Of a stretch of 64,000 bases of DNA, positions 1-12,500 are shown one piece after another (positions within the stretch are counted from its first letter, which is position 1; the number at the start of each line of letters is the position of its first letter). Source of the stretch: Eublepharis macularius (Eukaryota > Chordata > Lepidosauria > Squamata > Eublepharidae); assembly GCF_028583425.1 (NCBI RefSeq), contig NC_072807.1, forward strand, positions 38,011,001 to 38,075,000, read 5' to 3'. Made by a program: the position numbers and the translations under genes. The notes beneath the pieces were generated by a model. It was given only the letters and a program-made list of their open reading frames with translations, was not told the DNA's origin and did no database searches.

Positions 1-564
1 GAGACGCTGATCCAGGAGCGCTCCAGGTTGGGTCTGAGAATTCTACTCCTGTGTTAATTCCTTTGGCTGATCTTGGTTGCAGTGAACTTGCCCTGCCATC
101 AGCAGGGGCCAGTGAGCAGCCAGTTCCTGATAATGGCCAACATGCAGCGTGTTCAGCGGCTTACACAGAAGTAGGGCCATCCGATCGGGAAAGCCAGGAG
201 CTCTCATCTGGTGAGCACGTTCTGTCACCTCTTGCAAAACCAGAGCCCTTTAGGCAAAACCCGAAATCCTCCGTTGGGAAGGGTCATGCAAAACAGCTTC
301 TTCCTGAAGACCATCAGGACTTATGGAATGATGTGGCCGAGGGTCGTGCGAGGCCTAATGAAGAACTGACTTTTGGGAATACAAGAAGCGCCATTTCTGG
401 AATGCTCCTAGATCCGTCTGGCTCTGCCGCGGACTTGGGCGGGCATCCATATTATCTCCAGAACTTTCTAAAGGTCGTACGAGCTGTGCTGGAGGACTCG
501 GATGATGTAAGGCTTTTCAATGCGAATGAATTGCTGCTCGTTGGGAAATTTTATGAGCTCTCAG
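1..564 (+). CDS. FAN1: FAN1 large upstream coding exon (partial)
   Basis: Open in the frame starting at base 3 from the window edge to a donor after TCAG at 564 (phase 1). The first ~120 codons are polar and low in recognisable structure, as expected for the divergent linker after the UBZ finger. From about codon 140 the conserved core begins ([14 protein letters not shown], then KFYELS). The exon start is to the left of the window. Confidence 0.93.
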
Positions 565-3500
565 GTACCTTCCTTGCTTCTCCAGTTTTTTGGGGGGTGA
601 TATCATGGGAGAGGTGGTCTGGGACACTACAATGGCCATAGAGGAAGCTTTGCGGGACTGGCGGGACTGTAGGGACTGCTTGGCTCAGACCAGGAAAGCA
701 GGTGTCTGTGGCCACCGCCAGTGGCTGGGCTTGGCTTAGCTTTCTCAGGGCTCCCAGCACCCTCCAACCTATGCTGTCCTGTGTTCCTTGGGGGAAGAGG
801 CTGGTAAAAACAGATGCATAGATCTCAAATTTGGACACCAAAAGTATTTTAGCCTGGCTCAGTCTTACGTCCTTCCTTTTGCTGTCACCCGTTTGAGAGA
901 GGATGTATTCTTGGGACTGAGTGCCAAAGGTCACCTTGGAGCCTTTGAGATCACAGGAAGTGGAAATAAGCTTTATTCCCTTGTAACTTAGCAGGTGGGT
1001 GGAATTAATATCAGCAGCATGAGTTCTCCTTTCCCCTTGGCAAAAGGGTAACTGCAATTTCAGAGGAGGGAGTCGGGTCCTTGGAATGGCACCACCTTGT
1101 GCTGCCACTGTGCCTTCCGGCCTGGGCCATGCTGCGGTGACGTACCCCCTTTCCAAACGTTTACTGGCTGACTAGGGAGTAACAGAAAGCTGTGAGCAAG
1201 ATTTTGGATTGCACAGCATTGTTCCTGAGGCTCCAGGTTAAACAAAGGCAGGGAGGGGAGAAAAAGGGAGAAGAATAGAGAAAAAATATGCTGGCAGTGA
1301 AAAGCATGGCGGAATATGTTACAGCCTGCCTTCTTTGGATAATTTATGCCTGCTGGCCTTCCTTGGGCACAGCACAGGCACCGGTGGTGGTCTGCCCAGG
1401 AGTAAGAACTGGGGGTGGACAAACCTATTGCTTGTGGATCTACAGAGATGGGGATAGAACCACTAAACAGATCAGTCCTTAGAGAAGCCGCAGCACTGTT
1501 TCTAGGCACGGATGTAGGGCACCCTTAGTGCAGCTATCTGCATAATGTGCACGCTCTGAAATCCGCTGGTTTCTGCTAAGAGGCGTGCATAATTTCCGCA
1601 GCTTCAAGCCTTTGATGTCGGGCTGTTGATTAGGGCCAGGCAAAGAGGCTGCACGGGGGCATTATTACTCCACTTGAGTGAGAGATAATTTCCATTTTAG
1701 GAGGCACGGCGGTGGCTGGAAAGCCGGCTTCTGAGCTGCTCTGCGGGGACCTCTTTGACGTGAAGCTGAATTTGCAGGAAATAGGCCCTCCAAATCTTTT
1801 TTTCCAAGTCGTTCTTCTTTGCCCGGGTCTTTGCTGAAAAGGATGTGTGAGGGGGAGTGCATACTAACCTTGCTTGCAAAGATATCTGTTAGCCCTGCTT
1901 ACTTATAGGCTCTGAGGCCATAGGGTGAAGGGACGGCCGCTTGTTTAGCTGGCTTTCAAAGGAGAGGTCCTTCAGTAGCTGTTGGTCATAATGACTAAAT
2001 GGAACCTCCATGTTCAGGGCAGTGTACCTGTAACACCATTGTTTGGTGGAGTTGATGTACAGAAGATTCAGTTCAGCCATTGCATACCGAAAGCTAGCAC
2101 ATCAGGGACAGGCAAGCAAGAATCTTTCTAAAGTGCTGATTTTCTGTAGACAGAGAGATTTTTATTTTTAATAGGGGGGTTGATTTCAAACCCATGAGTG
2201 GACGGGCACGTCCCTTCATGAGTTCCAGGACAAGCGTGAATTTGAACCTGGCTCTTCCCAGTCCCATGTCTGACGCTGTAATTGCTATGCGACAGTAGCT
2301 GTCAGGCTTGGCATCCCTAGATAATGAACTGGGGTGTTGAGAGAGAATGACTTAGTGGCAGAGGGGAAGATTGGAACAGGCTTTTCTAACTGCCCTCTCT
2401 CATGATGGCTCGGAAATGAATTCATTTCATGTTAAAAGTAGCTTTAGTTAGATTTTTAACCGGGCTGCCTAATTTGTTAAAAGCAATTCCAAATATCTAC
2501 AGTTATTCTGCATGTGTGCAATCCATCTCTTGAAAGCACTTTTCTCTCTCTCTTTCTGTCCCCCCACCCCCCACCCCCGGCCTGATTTATACTGAAATTT
2601 CAGCCAATGGACAAAAATTGTACGTAAGGCTTTTTCAACGCAAACTGAGCTGGATAAAAATGAGCAAAATAAAATATGCTGAGATTGGCGATGATTTGTT
2701 GCCGTACGTCGAAGAGCTCATTGGAACAGGATTCCTAGAGTCAGGTATGTCCATTGACAAAAAGCATGCCAGATGCCATAAAGTTGCTTGTTTGGCAAAA
2801 CTGTATGACTGCTCTTTTTCGGACATCAAGTGGGAGGGTGTAAGCCCTAGTGTAGTAAGAAATCGCAAGAAACAACTTGCATTTTGAAAGCTAGCTCATC
2901 AGGGAAAGACAAATGAGAATGTTTTTTTGATTTGCAACTTTTGTACATGCAGGGAACAGTCTCAAAGAATCCTTTCCAGTGCCCCAAGTTATAGCCACAA
3001 GAGGCCATTCATGAGATGTGGGCTTCATTTCCCTTTGGAGTGTGTTACAGTAACATTTTAGGCATTAATTGGTGTAGGGACTGCAGATGATCATTTGGGA
3101 TTGGTAGAGGCAGAGGGCTTTTGTACCGAAATGGCAGAAAAAAGCCTCTGGGTTCTGGCACCGGTTCTGCTCTGCTGCTTTTGTGTTGTACTTTAAAGAT
3201 TCTTGGTTTCTTTACCTACAGGAAGATGTCTGAAATTATTCTTGCATTTTTTTCCTGTGCATCTGTAGACTTAGATTTACAAGATTTGTCCGAGGTTCTT
3301 GACTTGCTTTCCGCCCCTGAGCTGAAAATCTTGGCGCAGACCTTCCACCTGAAAAACCCAAATGCTCAAAAGCAGCAGCTCCTGGAGGAGCTCCTAAAGC
3401 TGGCAAAGCAGCGCTCCATCTTTGGCAGCAAGGCCTCGGGCATCGGAAGCGTGATTCTGAAAAGGTGAAGTCCAGAGACGGCAAGGCTGGGTGTGCAGTG

Positions 3501-6500
3501 GCCTAACCTGCAGCCTCCCCATCACCCACATTCCATGTCAAAATCAGATGCTGCTAATGAGGCGCGTGTGTAACGTTTTTAAATTTGCACCATATATTCT
3601 ATTTCTGTTGGTTTGTTTTTTTGCACTCTAACCATACAGAATCCTGGGATTTCATTAGCATGAATTATTCCCATATACTTCCATGCACATCTTTACATCC
3701 ATGAGAACTAGCAACTTGCTTTTTTTTTTTAAAAAAAAGGTGTGAATTAAGCTACTGAATGTTAATAATAACAGCAACAACAACATTTGATTTATATACC
3801 GCCCTTCAGGACAACTTAACGCCCACTCAGAGTGGTTTACAAAGTATGACATTATTATCCCCACAACAAACACCCTGTGAGGTGGGTGGGGCTGAAAGCG
3901 CTCCAAGAAGCTGTGACTGCCCCAAGGTCACCCAGCTGGCTTCAAATGGAGGAGTGGGGAATCAAACCTGGCTCTCCAGATTAGAGTCTCGCGCTCTTAA
4001 CCACTACGCCAAACTGGTTCACAACAGAACAAGCAGCCGTTATGCTATGATCCACCTCAACTTCCTTTTATTTACTTCGTTTTTGTTCCAGTGGGGACCT
4101 AAAGTGGTCTAAACATTATCTCCCCTTCTCACAGCAGCCCTGTGAGGCAGGTTCAGCTAAGTGCGTGCGGTTGGTCCAAGGTCACCAAGCATGCTTCCCA
4201 GATGTCAGAGGGTTTCAAACCCGAGTCTCCCAAACCGTAGTTTGGTGCTCAAAGTGCTATACAACACTTCCTTTTAGCTTGTGGAAAGGGCAAAGAGGCC
4301 CTTTTAGAGGCTAAAACATTTGGCTGCTGCTCCCTCTTAATAACAAGCTGCCTCCGCCCCAAGCCCGTTTCAGGAAACACAGTTTTTTGAGTCTAACCCA
4401 GTTCTGAAGAGCTGCTGTGCCACAGCAGCTGCCTCCCAGGAGACACTGTCTCTGCTCCATTGCTATTAACATACTTGAGCTCCGTGCTCATTTTGAGCAA
4501 GGGATTTATCTTGGTTGACACAGGCATAATTTTGCAGCACTTCAGCTATGTTAATGTATGTGGGAGAGGAAGAGAGAAAACATTCAAGGCTAGGAGGAAA
4601 ATGTTATGTTTCAAGGAGACATCGCAGAGTAGAAGCTTCAGAACTGTTTTGCAAATGCTTTTGTGGCCCTTGTGGCTGGGGAAATAAATGGCATAAAAAG
4701 GTTTGAAATAACCTAAATTTTAAGGCTCAAGAGTGGCCACGGGTGCCCTGCCAGAAGAAGCCCATCTTCTAAATATTTATGGGGTGAAACGGAGCAAATG
4801 GCTGAGAAGAAGGGGAGAGAAGGAGGATGGCCAACCAAGAAAACAGAATTAGGTTTTATTTCAGTTTGGGTGCGGATGAGTTGGCTTCATGGAGAAGTTG
4901 GGTTTGGGCAAAGAGGAAGTGATGGGGGCTAAGGGTGGAGGAGGAAAGAAATCAGACATCAGTTGCAGTTTTGTCCTGTCTTTCCTCCAAGGTGATGTAT
5001 GTGGTTTCCCCAGTCCATTTTACCCTCACAACAGCCCTTTGAGGTCAGTTAGGCAGAGAGTGAGTGGCCCTAAGTCACCCCGCAGGCTTCTGTAGCAGAG
5101 CGCCAATTGGAACTCTGGCCTCCCCGGTCCTTCTGTGATGCTGTAACCTAACCACTCCAGATATCGGGGAACAGGTAGAAGCAGGAGACAGGCATAAGGT
5201 CATGGCAAATGTGGAGATATGAAATGTGATAAGGAATTTTCCTGCATTCCTCCCCTTCGTGGTAACAAATACACTTTCCTAGGACCCCAGAAGCATGTCA
5301 GATATTTAATTGTAACATCAATGTTATGTTTTCCTTTTGCAATGAAAATGGCTGATTCCACACACGTTGGATAATGCACTTTCAATGTATTTTATCAATC
5401 GTTTGAGGTGGATTTTTTGTTCCACACACAAAAAAATCCATTCCAAATGATCTATAAAGAGGATTGGAAGTGCATTATCCAACGTGTGCGGAATCAGCCA
5501 GTATCTGCAAGCCAAATGCCAGGAAGTACTTAAATCTGGAATGGTTGTTGTTGCTAGCGCCGCACAACCCCACTCTTGCACCCGATGCATGAGAGTCCAT
5601 TTAATGTTTACGGTCCTGCGTGAAAGAGAGGAGCATTGATTTGTGCGGACTTCTTGCTTGGTGCCCAGGGCGAAGGATCTGGCGGGGAAATCCATCCGGC
5701 TTTGTAAAGGCCCCCGGGACATGTTCTCACGGGTGCTGCTGCTGTTCTCCTTGACCATCCCCATGGAGGAAGAGGAAGCTGGCAGCGGCGGCCAAAAAGC
5801 TCTCTCCACCATGCTGCTGGTCAACTTGGGCCGGACAGCCTTCCCTGCTTACACAGTCAAGACAGAACATCGGATATTTCAGGATCGGGACGACTTCCTC
5901 AGGTAGGAAGGAGGGTAACCATCCTGTAGCGCTTGCCCTTTGTTTTGCTTCCGTGCAATTCCTTTGGACCAGCTCAGAGGGTAGGAAGGAAGGACAGAGA
6001 TCAGGCTTTGTGTGTGAGAAGACAGACTCTATATTGTCAGGCATCTAGCGTATGCCCCTTCTTGCTTCCCTTCCAGCAGGAGAGAAAGAGGGAGGGCAGC
6101 CCCAGAATACAGTACCAGGGAGAGGATTGTACCAATGTTCCTTTCTCACTGGGCTGGGTCCAGGTATCTTGTTGATTTGATTGATTGATTTGATTGACTT
6201 TATAATCCGCTGTCCCGGCGAACGGGCTCAGAGCAGATGACATCAGTGTTAAAATTTGCAATAGAATTTACATGAAAACCATAAATAACATAACAATGCA
6301 GTAATAAAACAGCTCTAGATGGGGGCTCAAAGTTCCATCCCCAACCAGACATTCTATGGGGTGGGAGATGGAAGAGTGGTAATGGTCTAGCTGGGGGGGA
6401 AAACAAGATCAGGGTGGGGATTTCGCGCCCCCCTCCCCCGCCCAACAGGAGACCAGTAAGAAGGTTCACTAATAGCCCAGCCTCAACCATATGCCTGGCA

Positions 6501-9500
6501 GAACATCTCTGTCTTGCAAGATCTTGTTGGGCCCAGGTTTCAGCAGACGGAGAGTTCCACCAGGCAGGCGCCAGGACAAAAAGGGCCCTGGCTCTGGTTG
6601 AGGCGAGGCACGCTTCCCTGGGGCCAGGGACCGCCAGCAGTTTTTTATCCGCTGACCAGAGCCCCCTCGGGGCACAGATGTCAAGAGGTGGTCCTGCCTG
6701 AGCAAAGGTACACCCACCCCTGCTGTGTGCCACGTGAGCCCAGGACAGGCTGTCGGTCTCTTCCCATGCTACTGGGACTTCCAAAGAGGCTCTGGGGCTC
6801 ATTCACGGGTCTAGGGGCTGCAATGTGGCCTGAGTGTCCATATGATAAGGCAGGGCATAGAGTTTTCCAATAAAAATAATCGCAAGAATATGTTTCCCCA
6901 GGTACGCCACTGCTGCGCACACATCCAATGACGTCTCTTTGGCTATGGCAAATCAAGACTGGGAAGAAGCACACAGGCTTTACAAGGCTGCAAAGGATGC
7001 CTGGCAGAAATTGGCGGCTCATCCTTCTCTGAGGTATGAACTTAGGGAAGGGAGGGGGTGTTGTCTGATAGACTGAAGTAAGATCTCCTTTCTGGTGCAG
7101 GCTGGCGTTGAAAAGGGGGGCTTGTATCCTTCACTGTAAACAAGCTGAAGCCTGGAAGCCTCGAGATTTGTTAGTTTTTCAGCTTCATGGAGATGAAGTT
7201 GGAACAAAGGGATGTGCATTCCCTGCCCACCCAAAGAATCTTGCAGGAGAATTTATAAGCAATGATAAAATGCTTAAGCGGCTTGGTGTGTGCCAAGAAT
7301 GCAAGAGAACAGAAATGCCTTGTTTTTGTAGTTCTAAGGCTAAGCAGCGGCCAGCAGAATTCTTAAAATTGCAAGGGAAAAAAAGGAAGTGGGAAAAGTT
7401 GCCAGGAAAACCTGGTTGGCTGTTTGCGGGGTGTGTGTGTGTGTGTGAAACGGCACGTTTTATGGAGTGGACAGTGGGCTGGTATATTTTGTGTCTGAGC
7501 AGGGGCAGAGGAGGGGAATCCATGCAAGCAGTGGGGTTGAGAAAAGACTCACAAAAGCCTGATGCTGCTCACACCCCTTAAAGATGACCCTGCAGTACAC
7601 CTGTACTGACCCATTAGTGGTGGTATGAAACTGGCACCAAAGTGGTCATAGACCCTGGCCTGGGGGTGAGAGGTAATGGTACTGGAGTAGCAACTTGTAG
7701 GTACACCTTGACCTGGATAGCCCAGGTGAGCCCAGCTCTTGGAAGCTAAGCAGGGTCGGTCTTGGTTAGTAATCGGATGGGAAACCTCCAAAGAAGACCT
7801 GTGTTGCAGAGGCAGGCAATGGCAAACCACCTCTGTTAGTCTTTTGACTTGAAAACCCCAACAGGGGTCACCATAAGTCGGCTGTGACTTGACGGCAGTC
7901 TCCACCACCAGTTTGTAGGTACATCTGTGCTAGCTGTTATCGAGAATGAGCTGGCGCTGAAGAGCTGTGTCATAACTAGCTAGTTATGGTCGTAATCGGT
8001 AGGGAAGTTTTCCTGCAAATACCCCATTTGGCCTGCTCAAGACTGCTATTCCTTTCCTTGGTGCTTTGCTTGATGCAGAACTTTCCACCTTTTTTGACAT
8101 CAAAATTGGATGCTGGCCTTCCATTCTAGTTGAGCACTGATTCACCAAAGTATTGTTAGGATGGTACACTCCCCACAAGGCACTTTTCTTTTTTTCCCCT
8201 TCTATTTTTGGCACGATGATGTATGCTTATTAAGCGGCCTCCACATGAAAAGATGCCCTCCTCCTTAAAAAAAGGCCAGTTTCCAGTTTGGGGAAGGTAG
8301 TTGTGTTTGTGTGTTCCAGGCAGCGTCCTGAGAGTCCTTGAGCCCCTTAAAAGCCCAACATGTGTGTGTGTGTGTGTGTGTGTGGCATAAGTTTCTGTGG
8401 GCCGTTATCTTCTAATGACGAGCTGCATTTGCCGGCGTGCACGCAGTTTCCAGAATGATTTTATCATGGACACAGGGAGAGGTAAGTCCCACAGCATGTG
8501 TGAACCAGCACTTCGCGACCTGAGAACCTTCTGATATTACAAAACCTGCGTTTCTTGGGTAGGCACCACGCAGCCCTCCCGGAGTATCTGCGGTGCTTCA
8601 CAGTGGGGTGGGTGTATACACGGATCCTGTCGCGGGGCGTCGAGATCTTGCAGAGACTTCACATGTACAAGGTAAGAAGCTGGGGAATCCAGATGGTTCA
8701 TACTTTCCTAAGGATTGTGTTTCCTTCTGGGGAACTAATCCTGTCGTCCCTGCATGGTTTTGATTGTGAACATGTGGACAAGCAAGGCTTTTTTTCAGCA
8801 GGATCGCAGTGGAATGGAGTTCCAGCACCTCTTGAAAGTAATCACATGTCCAGTGGCCCCACCCCCTGATCCTGTTTCCTCCCATGTGCAGCCCAAGGCA
8901 TCTAGCTCCTTAGCAACACTTTTCTTGCCGCTTGCAAGTGGCAAGAAAAGTGTTGCTTTCAAATGCCTGCTTGCTTTTTCAGCTGAGGGGAGGGGAAGAG
9001 GGACCCTCCCGTCAGCTGGAAAAAAGCTGTTTTAAAATGCCGGCAGCTTTTTCAGCTGAGGGGAAAGGGAGGAGGGACCCCTTCCTCCTCCTCCCCTCAG
9101 CTGAAAAAAAGCAGTGGGGCATTTGAAAGCAGCAACACTTTTCTTCCGTGTGTTTCTCCCTCATTTCCCTCTTGAGAGTTCCACCACCTCTTTTCCTAGA
9201 AAAAAAGCCCTGTGGACAAGTATATCTCACTTTTCACTCCTCTTAGCCTAGGGAGGAAAAACAGCTTTGCAAGTCTCAGCAGAGTAAGGAGGGGGTGCAG
9301 TCTGGATGTGAAAGTGTGTGTGGTTGTCCAAATTCAGCCCTTCTCCCCTGTGTGTCTGGTTTGCATGCCCCTGAATCTTAAGCCCCTGAATCTTTGACAA
9401 CAGATCTCTCATCTGGCCATCTCTTTTGACCCCTGTTTGGCTGCCAAAGGGGAAAAGGTTTCTACTCCTGTTTGGCAAATGGTGCTTTGTGAACGGTGGA

Positions 9501-12500
9501 GCAATTTATTTAGATCAGTAAAGTTAGTGCATCTGTTGGGATCTTGGGGGGGGGGGCGGGGGGGAAGCCAGGTGTGCCATTAAGCATGGATGCAATTTTG
9601 AAACGACATTTGTTTTGCTACGTGTGCAAATAGTGGGAGGTGGGAGAGGGGTGTGCCCTTGTCCCAGGGCAACACCTCAGCCTCGCAGTTGGGTGGAAGG
9701 TGGACTCCTGCCATGTCCTAACGGGAGGCCTTACTGCATGTAGGAGGCCGTGGAGCAGCTCGAAGACCTCCTGACTCAAGAGGTTTATTGTGCTGACAGC
9801 AGAGGTCGGTGGTGGGATCGGCTGGCCCTTGATTTGCACCAACACTTGAAGGATGCAGAGAAGGTAATGGCTCCGTCGCTACACTTCAGCTCTGGGGTTT
9901 GCAGTCCTGGTTGCATGCTGTTACCTTATGCAGTAATGCAAGCAAGCAAGAAGACTTTTTAGCAGGCACTTTCACTCAAATATGATGTAGAACAGATGGG
10001 TCTGTTTTGGTGGGATGGCACCCTTTCCAACTCTGGGGTCCACCTGCAGCTCCTGTCCCTGCCCTATGGAATCTGCCAGAAGTCAGACGAGAAACGTCTG
10101 TCCCCCTGGATCCTTAATATTTTTGCATTGGGTTTTGATTGCCGCATGCCAGTTTGAGCGCTAGCCCTGGCGGAAAAGCTTGAGATGAATATAAAGAACA
10201 CTGTCCTGTATGATAGCTCCACGTGGGAAAGAGAATGGTTCCCGACAAAGGGAGGCAGTGAGGGTAGTCTTTGATGCCATTTCTTGGCCGGTTGTCTGTT
10301 GTTCACCTCTCTGTAATGGCTGCTTGTCTGCTAGGCCATTGGCTGCATCAGGAAAGGCCTCTTGGATCCATTCGTGCGCACAGGTCATCGGCTCGCCCTC
10401 TCCCAGAGGGCCCAGCGGATGAAAGAGTCCCCAGCTTGTAAGAAACTGAGACATCTTCTTCAAGACCTGCCAGTCATCTCAGCGGAAGACGTTGCACATG
10501 TCAGTAGCTCTTGTGTTTCTTGTCACCCCTGCCATTCCTTCCCCTGCAGAGCTTAAAGCACCATACAGGGAGGAGGAGCCTGAATGCGGATGGTCAAATC
10601 AATTGGGTTTGTTGGTTAGGACCACATCAGGATTTCAGACAAATCTGAGATCGCAACATCCCACAAACACACACACACACAGACCTAGGTGTGATCTGCA
10701 TATGCACTGACTGAGATGGTAGAATGGGGGGTAGTGTTTGACACCGTAGATGGGGAAGAGTCATATTTTTGGGGCTCCCCAGTGTAAACACTCCCTGCAA
10801 GAAGACATGTAGCATATTAGGCAGAGAGGTCCTCTTGGTGCACAGTTACAGTTTTCCGCTTAGAGGGAATTATTAATGTAAAGGAACTTTGATAAAATGG
10901 ATTAAGTGGGTAGCCGTGTTGGTCTGCAGTAGAAAAGCAGGATTTTTGAGTCCAGTAGCACCATAGAGACCAACAAGATTTTCAGAGTGTAAACTTTCGA
11001 GAGTCAGAGCCCTGAAAAAGGGAGCGGTGACTCTCAAAAGCTTACACTCTGAAAATCTTGTTGGTCTCTAAGGTGCCATTGGACTCCAATCCTGCTTTTG
11101 ATAAAATGGTACAGTCCAGTCTACTCTTGCTGCATTCTGCTTTGTTCTGACGCAGGCAACACGGCTACCCAGCCTGAAATACACACAATACACATTCTCC
11201 TGTACAGAAAAATGCATAAACTCTATTTTCCATTTTTTGCACTTTGCACTCTGTCAACATGTGCCTTTTGCGTCTTTATAACTCTATTTTTCCTGAATAG
11301 AGTTTGGCCGAGAGCGTCTATTTTTGTGTTCTCACATAGCCATCTGGACGCCACGCTCATCGATCTTGCCACGTCTTATTTCTGCACTGGGAAGGCATCT
11401 CCACCCCCACCCCACCCTTCTGTGCCACCCCCACGCAAGAGCTGTTGCCAGGCAGAGCCGCCTTCAGCGAGATGCCGTGGGGTGGAGGTGGGGGGTGCGG
11501 CAAGAGCTGTTTTTCCCATCCAGACAACAGACCTATTTGACGGTCCCCAAATTGAGTCAAATTGCCAGTGAGAGCGTGGCAGCTCAAACGCCAACCGTTT
11601 TTTATTTTTAGCTTGCTGCTTAATTGGAGGTACCAAGATCAAGTCAGAGTCTGTAGCTCTGAACACCACGTCGTGTGATGTATAACGACAGATTGCCTCT
11701 GAACGTGGCTGTTTTTAATTCTCCCCCCTTCTCACCAGCTACAGGCTCTGCATTCAGTCATTTTTTTGCAACACTCTGTGGTGTCATGGTTAGATTGTCA
11801 GACTGAGACGGGGGGGTGGGTTGGGGACATGAGTTCAAATACCCAGTCGTCAGCCCTTTAATCATTGAACAAATCAGTTTCCATATCACAAAAATAAAAC
11901 TGCTCATTCAACAGCTGGGATAGTGGTTATAGAATGACATACTTAAAATTGAGAAGACCTGGGTTCAAATCTCCATGTAACTCACCAGGAGGCCCTGAGC
12001 CAGTCATTTTTTGGGGTTGGGGTGGTTACAAGGATGAGAGTGGAGAACCAGTCTGAATTCCTTAGAGGAACGGTGGGATAAAGATGTATGTGTAGCCAGA
12101 TGTTTGCATGCATATAAATATATGAATCTTTTTTCTGACACTGTAGCCTGTAGCTGCTCCTATCTCTGGGCCTTTTGTGAAATGTTCTCCTCCCTCCATC
12201 CCACTTCTTTGGCCCCACCATAGCGCACATCTTCCTTTGGCCTCGATCTGAGGTTTTTGCTCACCCCTTTAGCCTCCTGACTCTCCGCAGCTCTTTTACT
12301 CGTCCCATTTGAAACGCTCTAGCTTTCCTCCCTGCTTTGCAGTCACTGCATAGCTGGCTCTCTCTTCCTTGTCCCGTAAGTAAAAAAGACCCAGGCTGGA
12401 ACCATCATCGCATGCCCTTCTAGGCTAACCAGAGCTTCTTACTTGCTCAGGTTACCATCAAAGGGAAGCAGTGCCCACAGACTGGGATGGGGAAGTCAGT

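Larger units (their letters stand above)
3465..5668 (+). other. FAN1: FAN1 intron with several SINE remnants and a 152-bp palindromic element
   Basis: Holds a near-complete inverted SINE (3764-4020), two partial SINE copies (about 4080-4272 and 4990-5158) and the palindrome at 5349-5500. The rest shows nothing recognisable. Confidence 0.65.

Noticed and set aside
551..1156. 201-codon minus-strand open frame overlapping a FAN1 exon and intron
   Set aside because: It crosses the FAN1 donor site and has no recognisable domain or splice context.
1060..1509. 149-codon minus-strand frame in the first FAN1 intron
   Set aside because: It is low-complexity with no family resemblance.
6160..6740. Intact LINE
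   Set aside because: Only degraded 3'-like sequence; no reverse-transcriptase motif in any frame.
7706..7912. 5S rRNA gene
   Set aside because: Only the internal part resembles 5S. It is fused to a SINE body and flanked by a target duplication.
8361..10681. CRISPR-like or tandem array
   Set aside because: The repeats there are a dinucleotide microsatellite, a MITE and short AC tracts; there is no regular repeat-spacer pattern.
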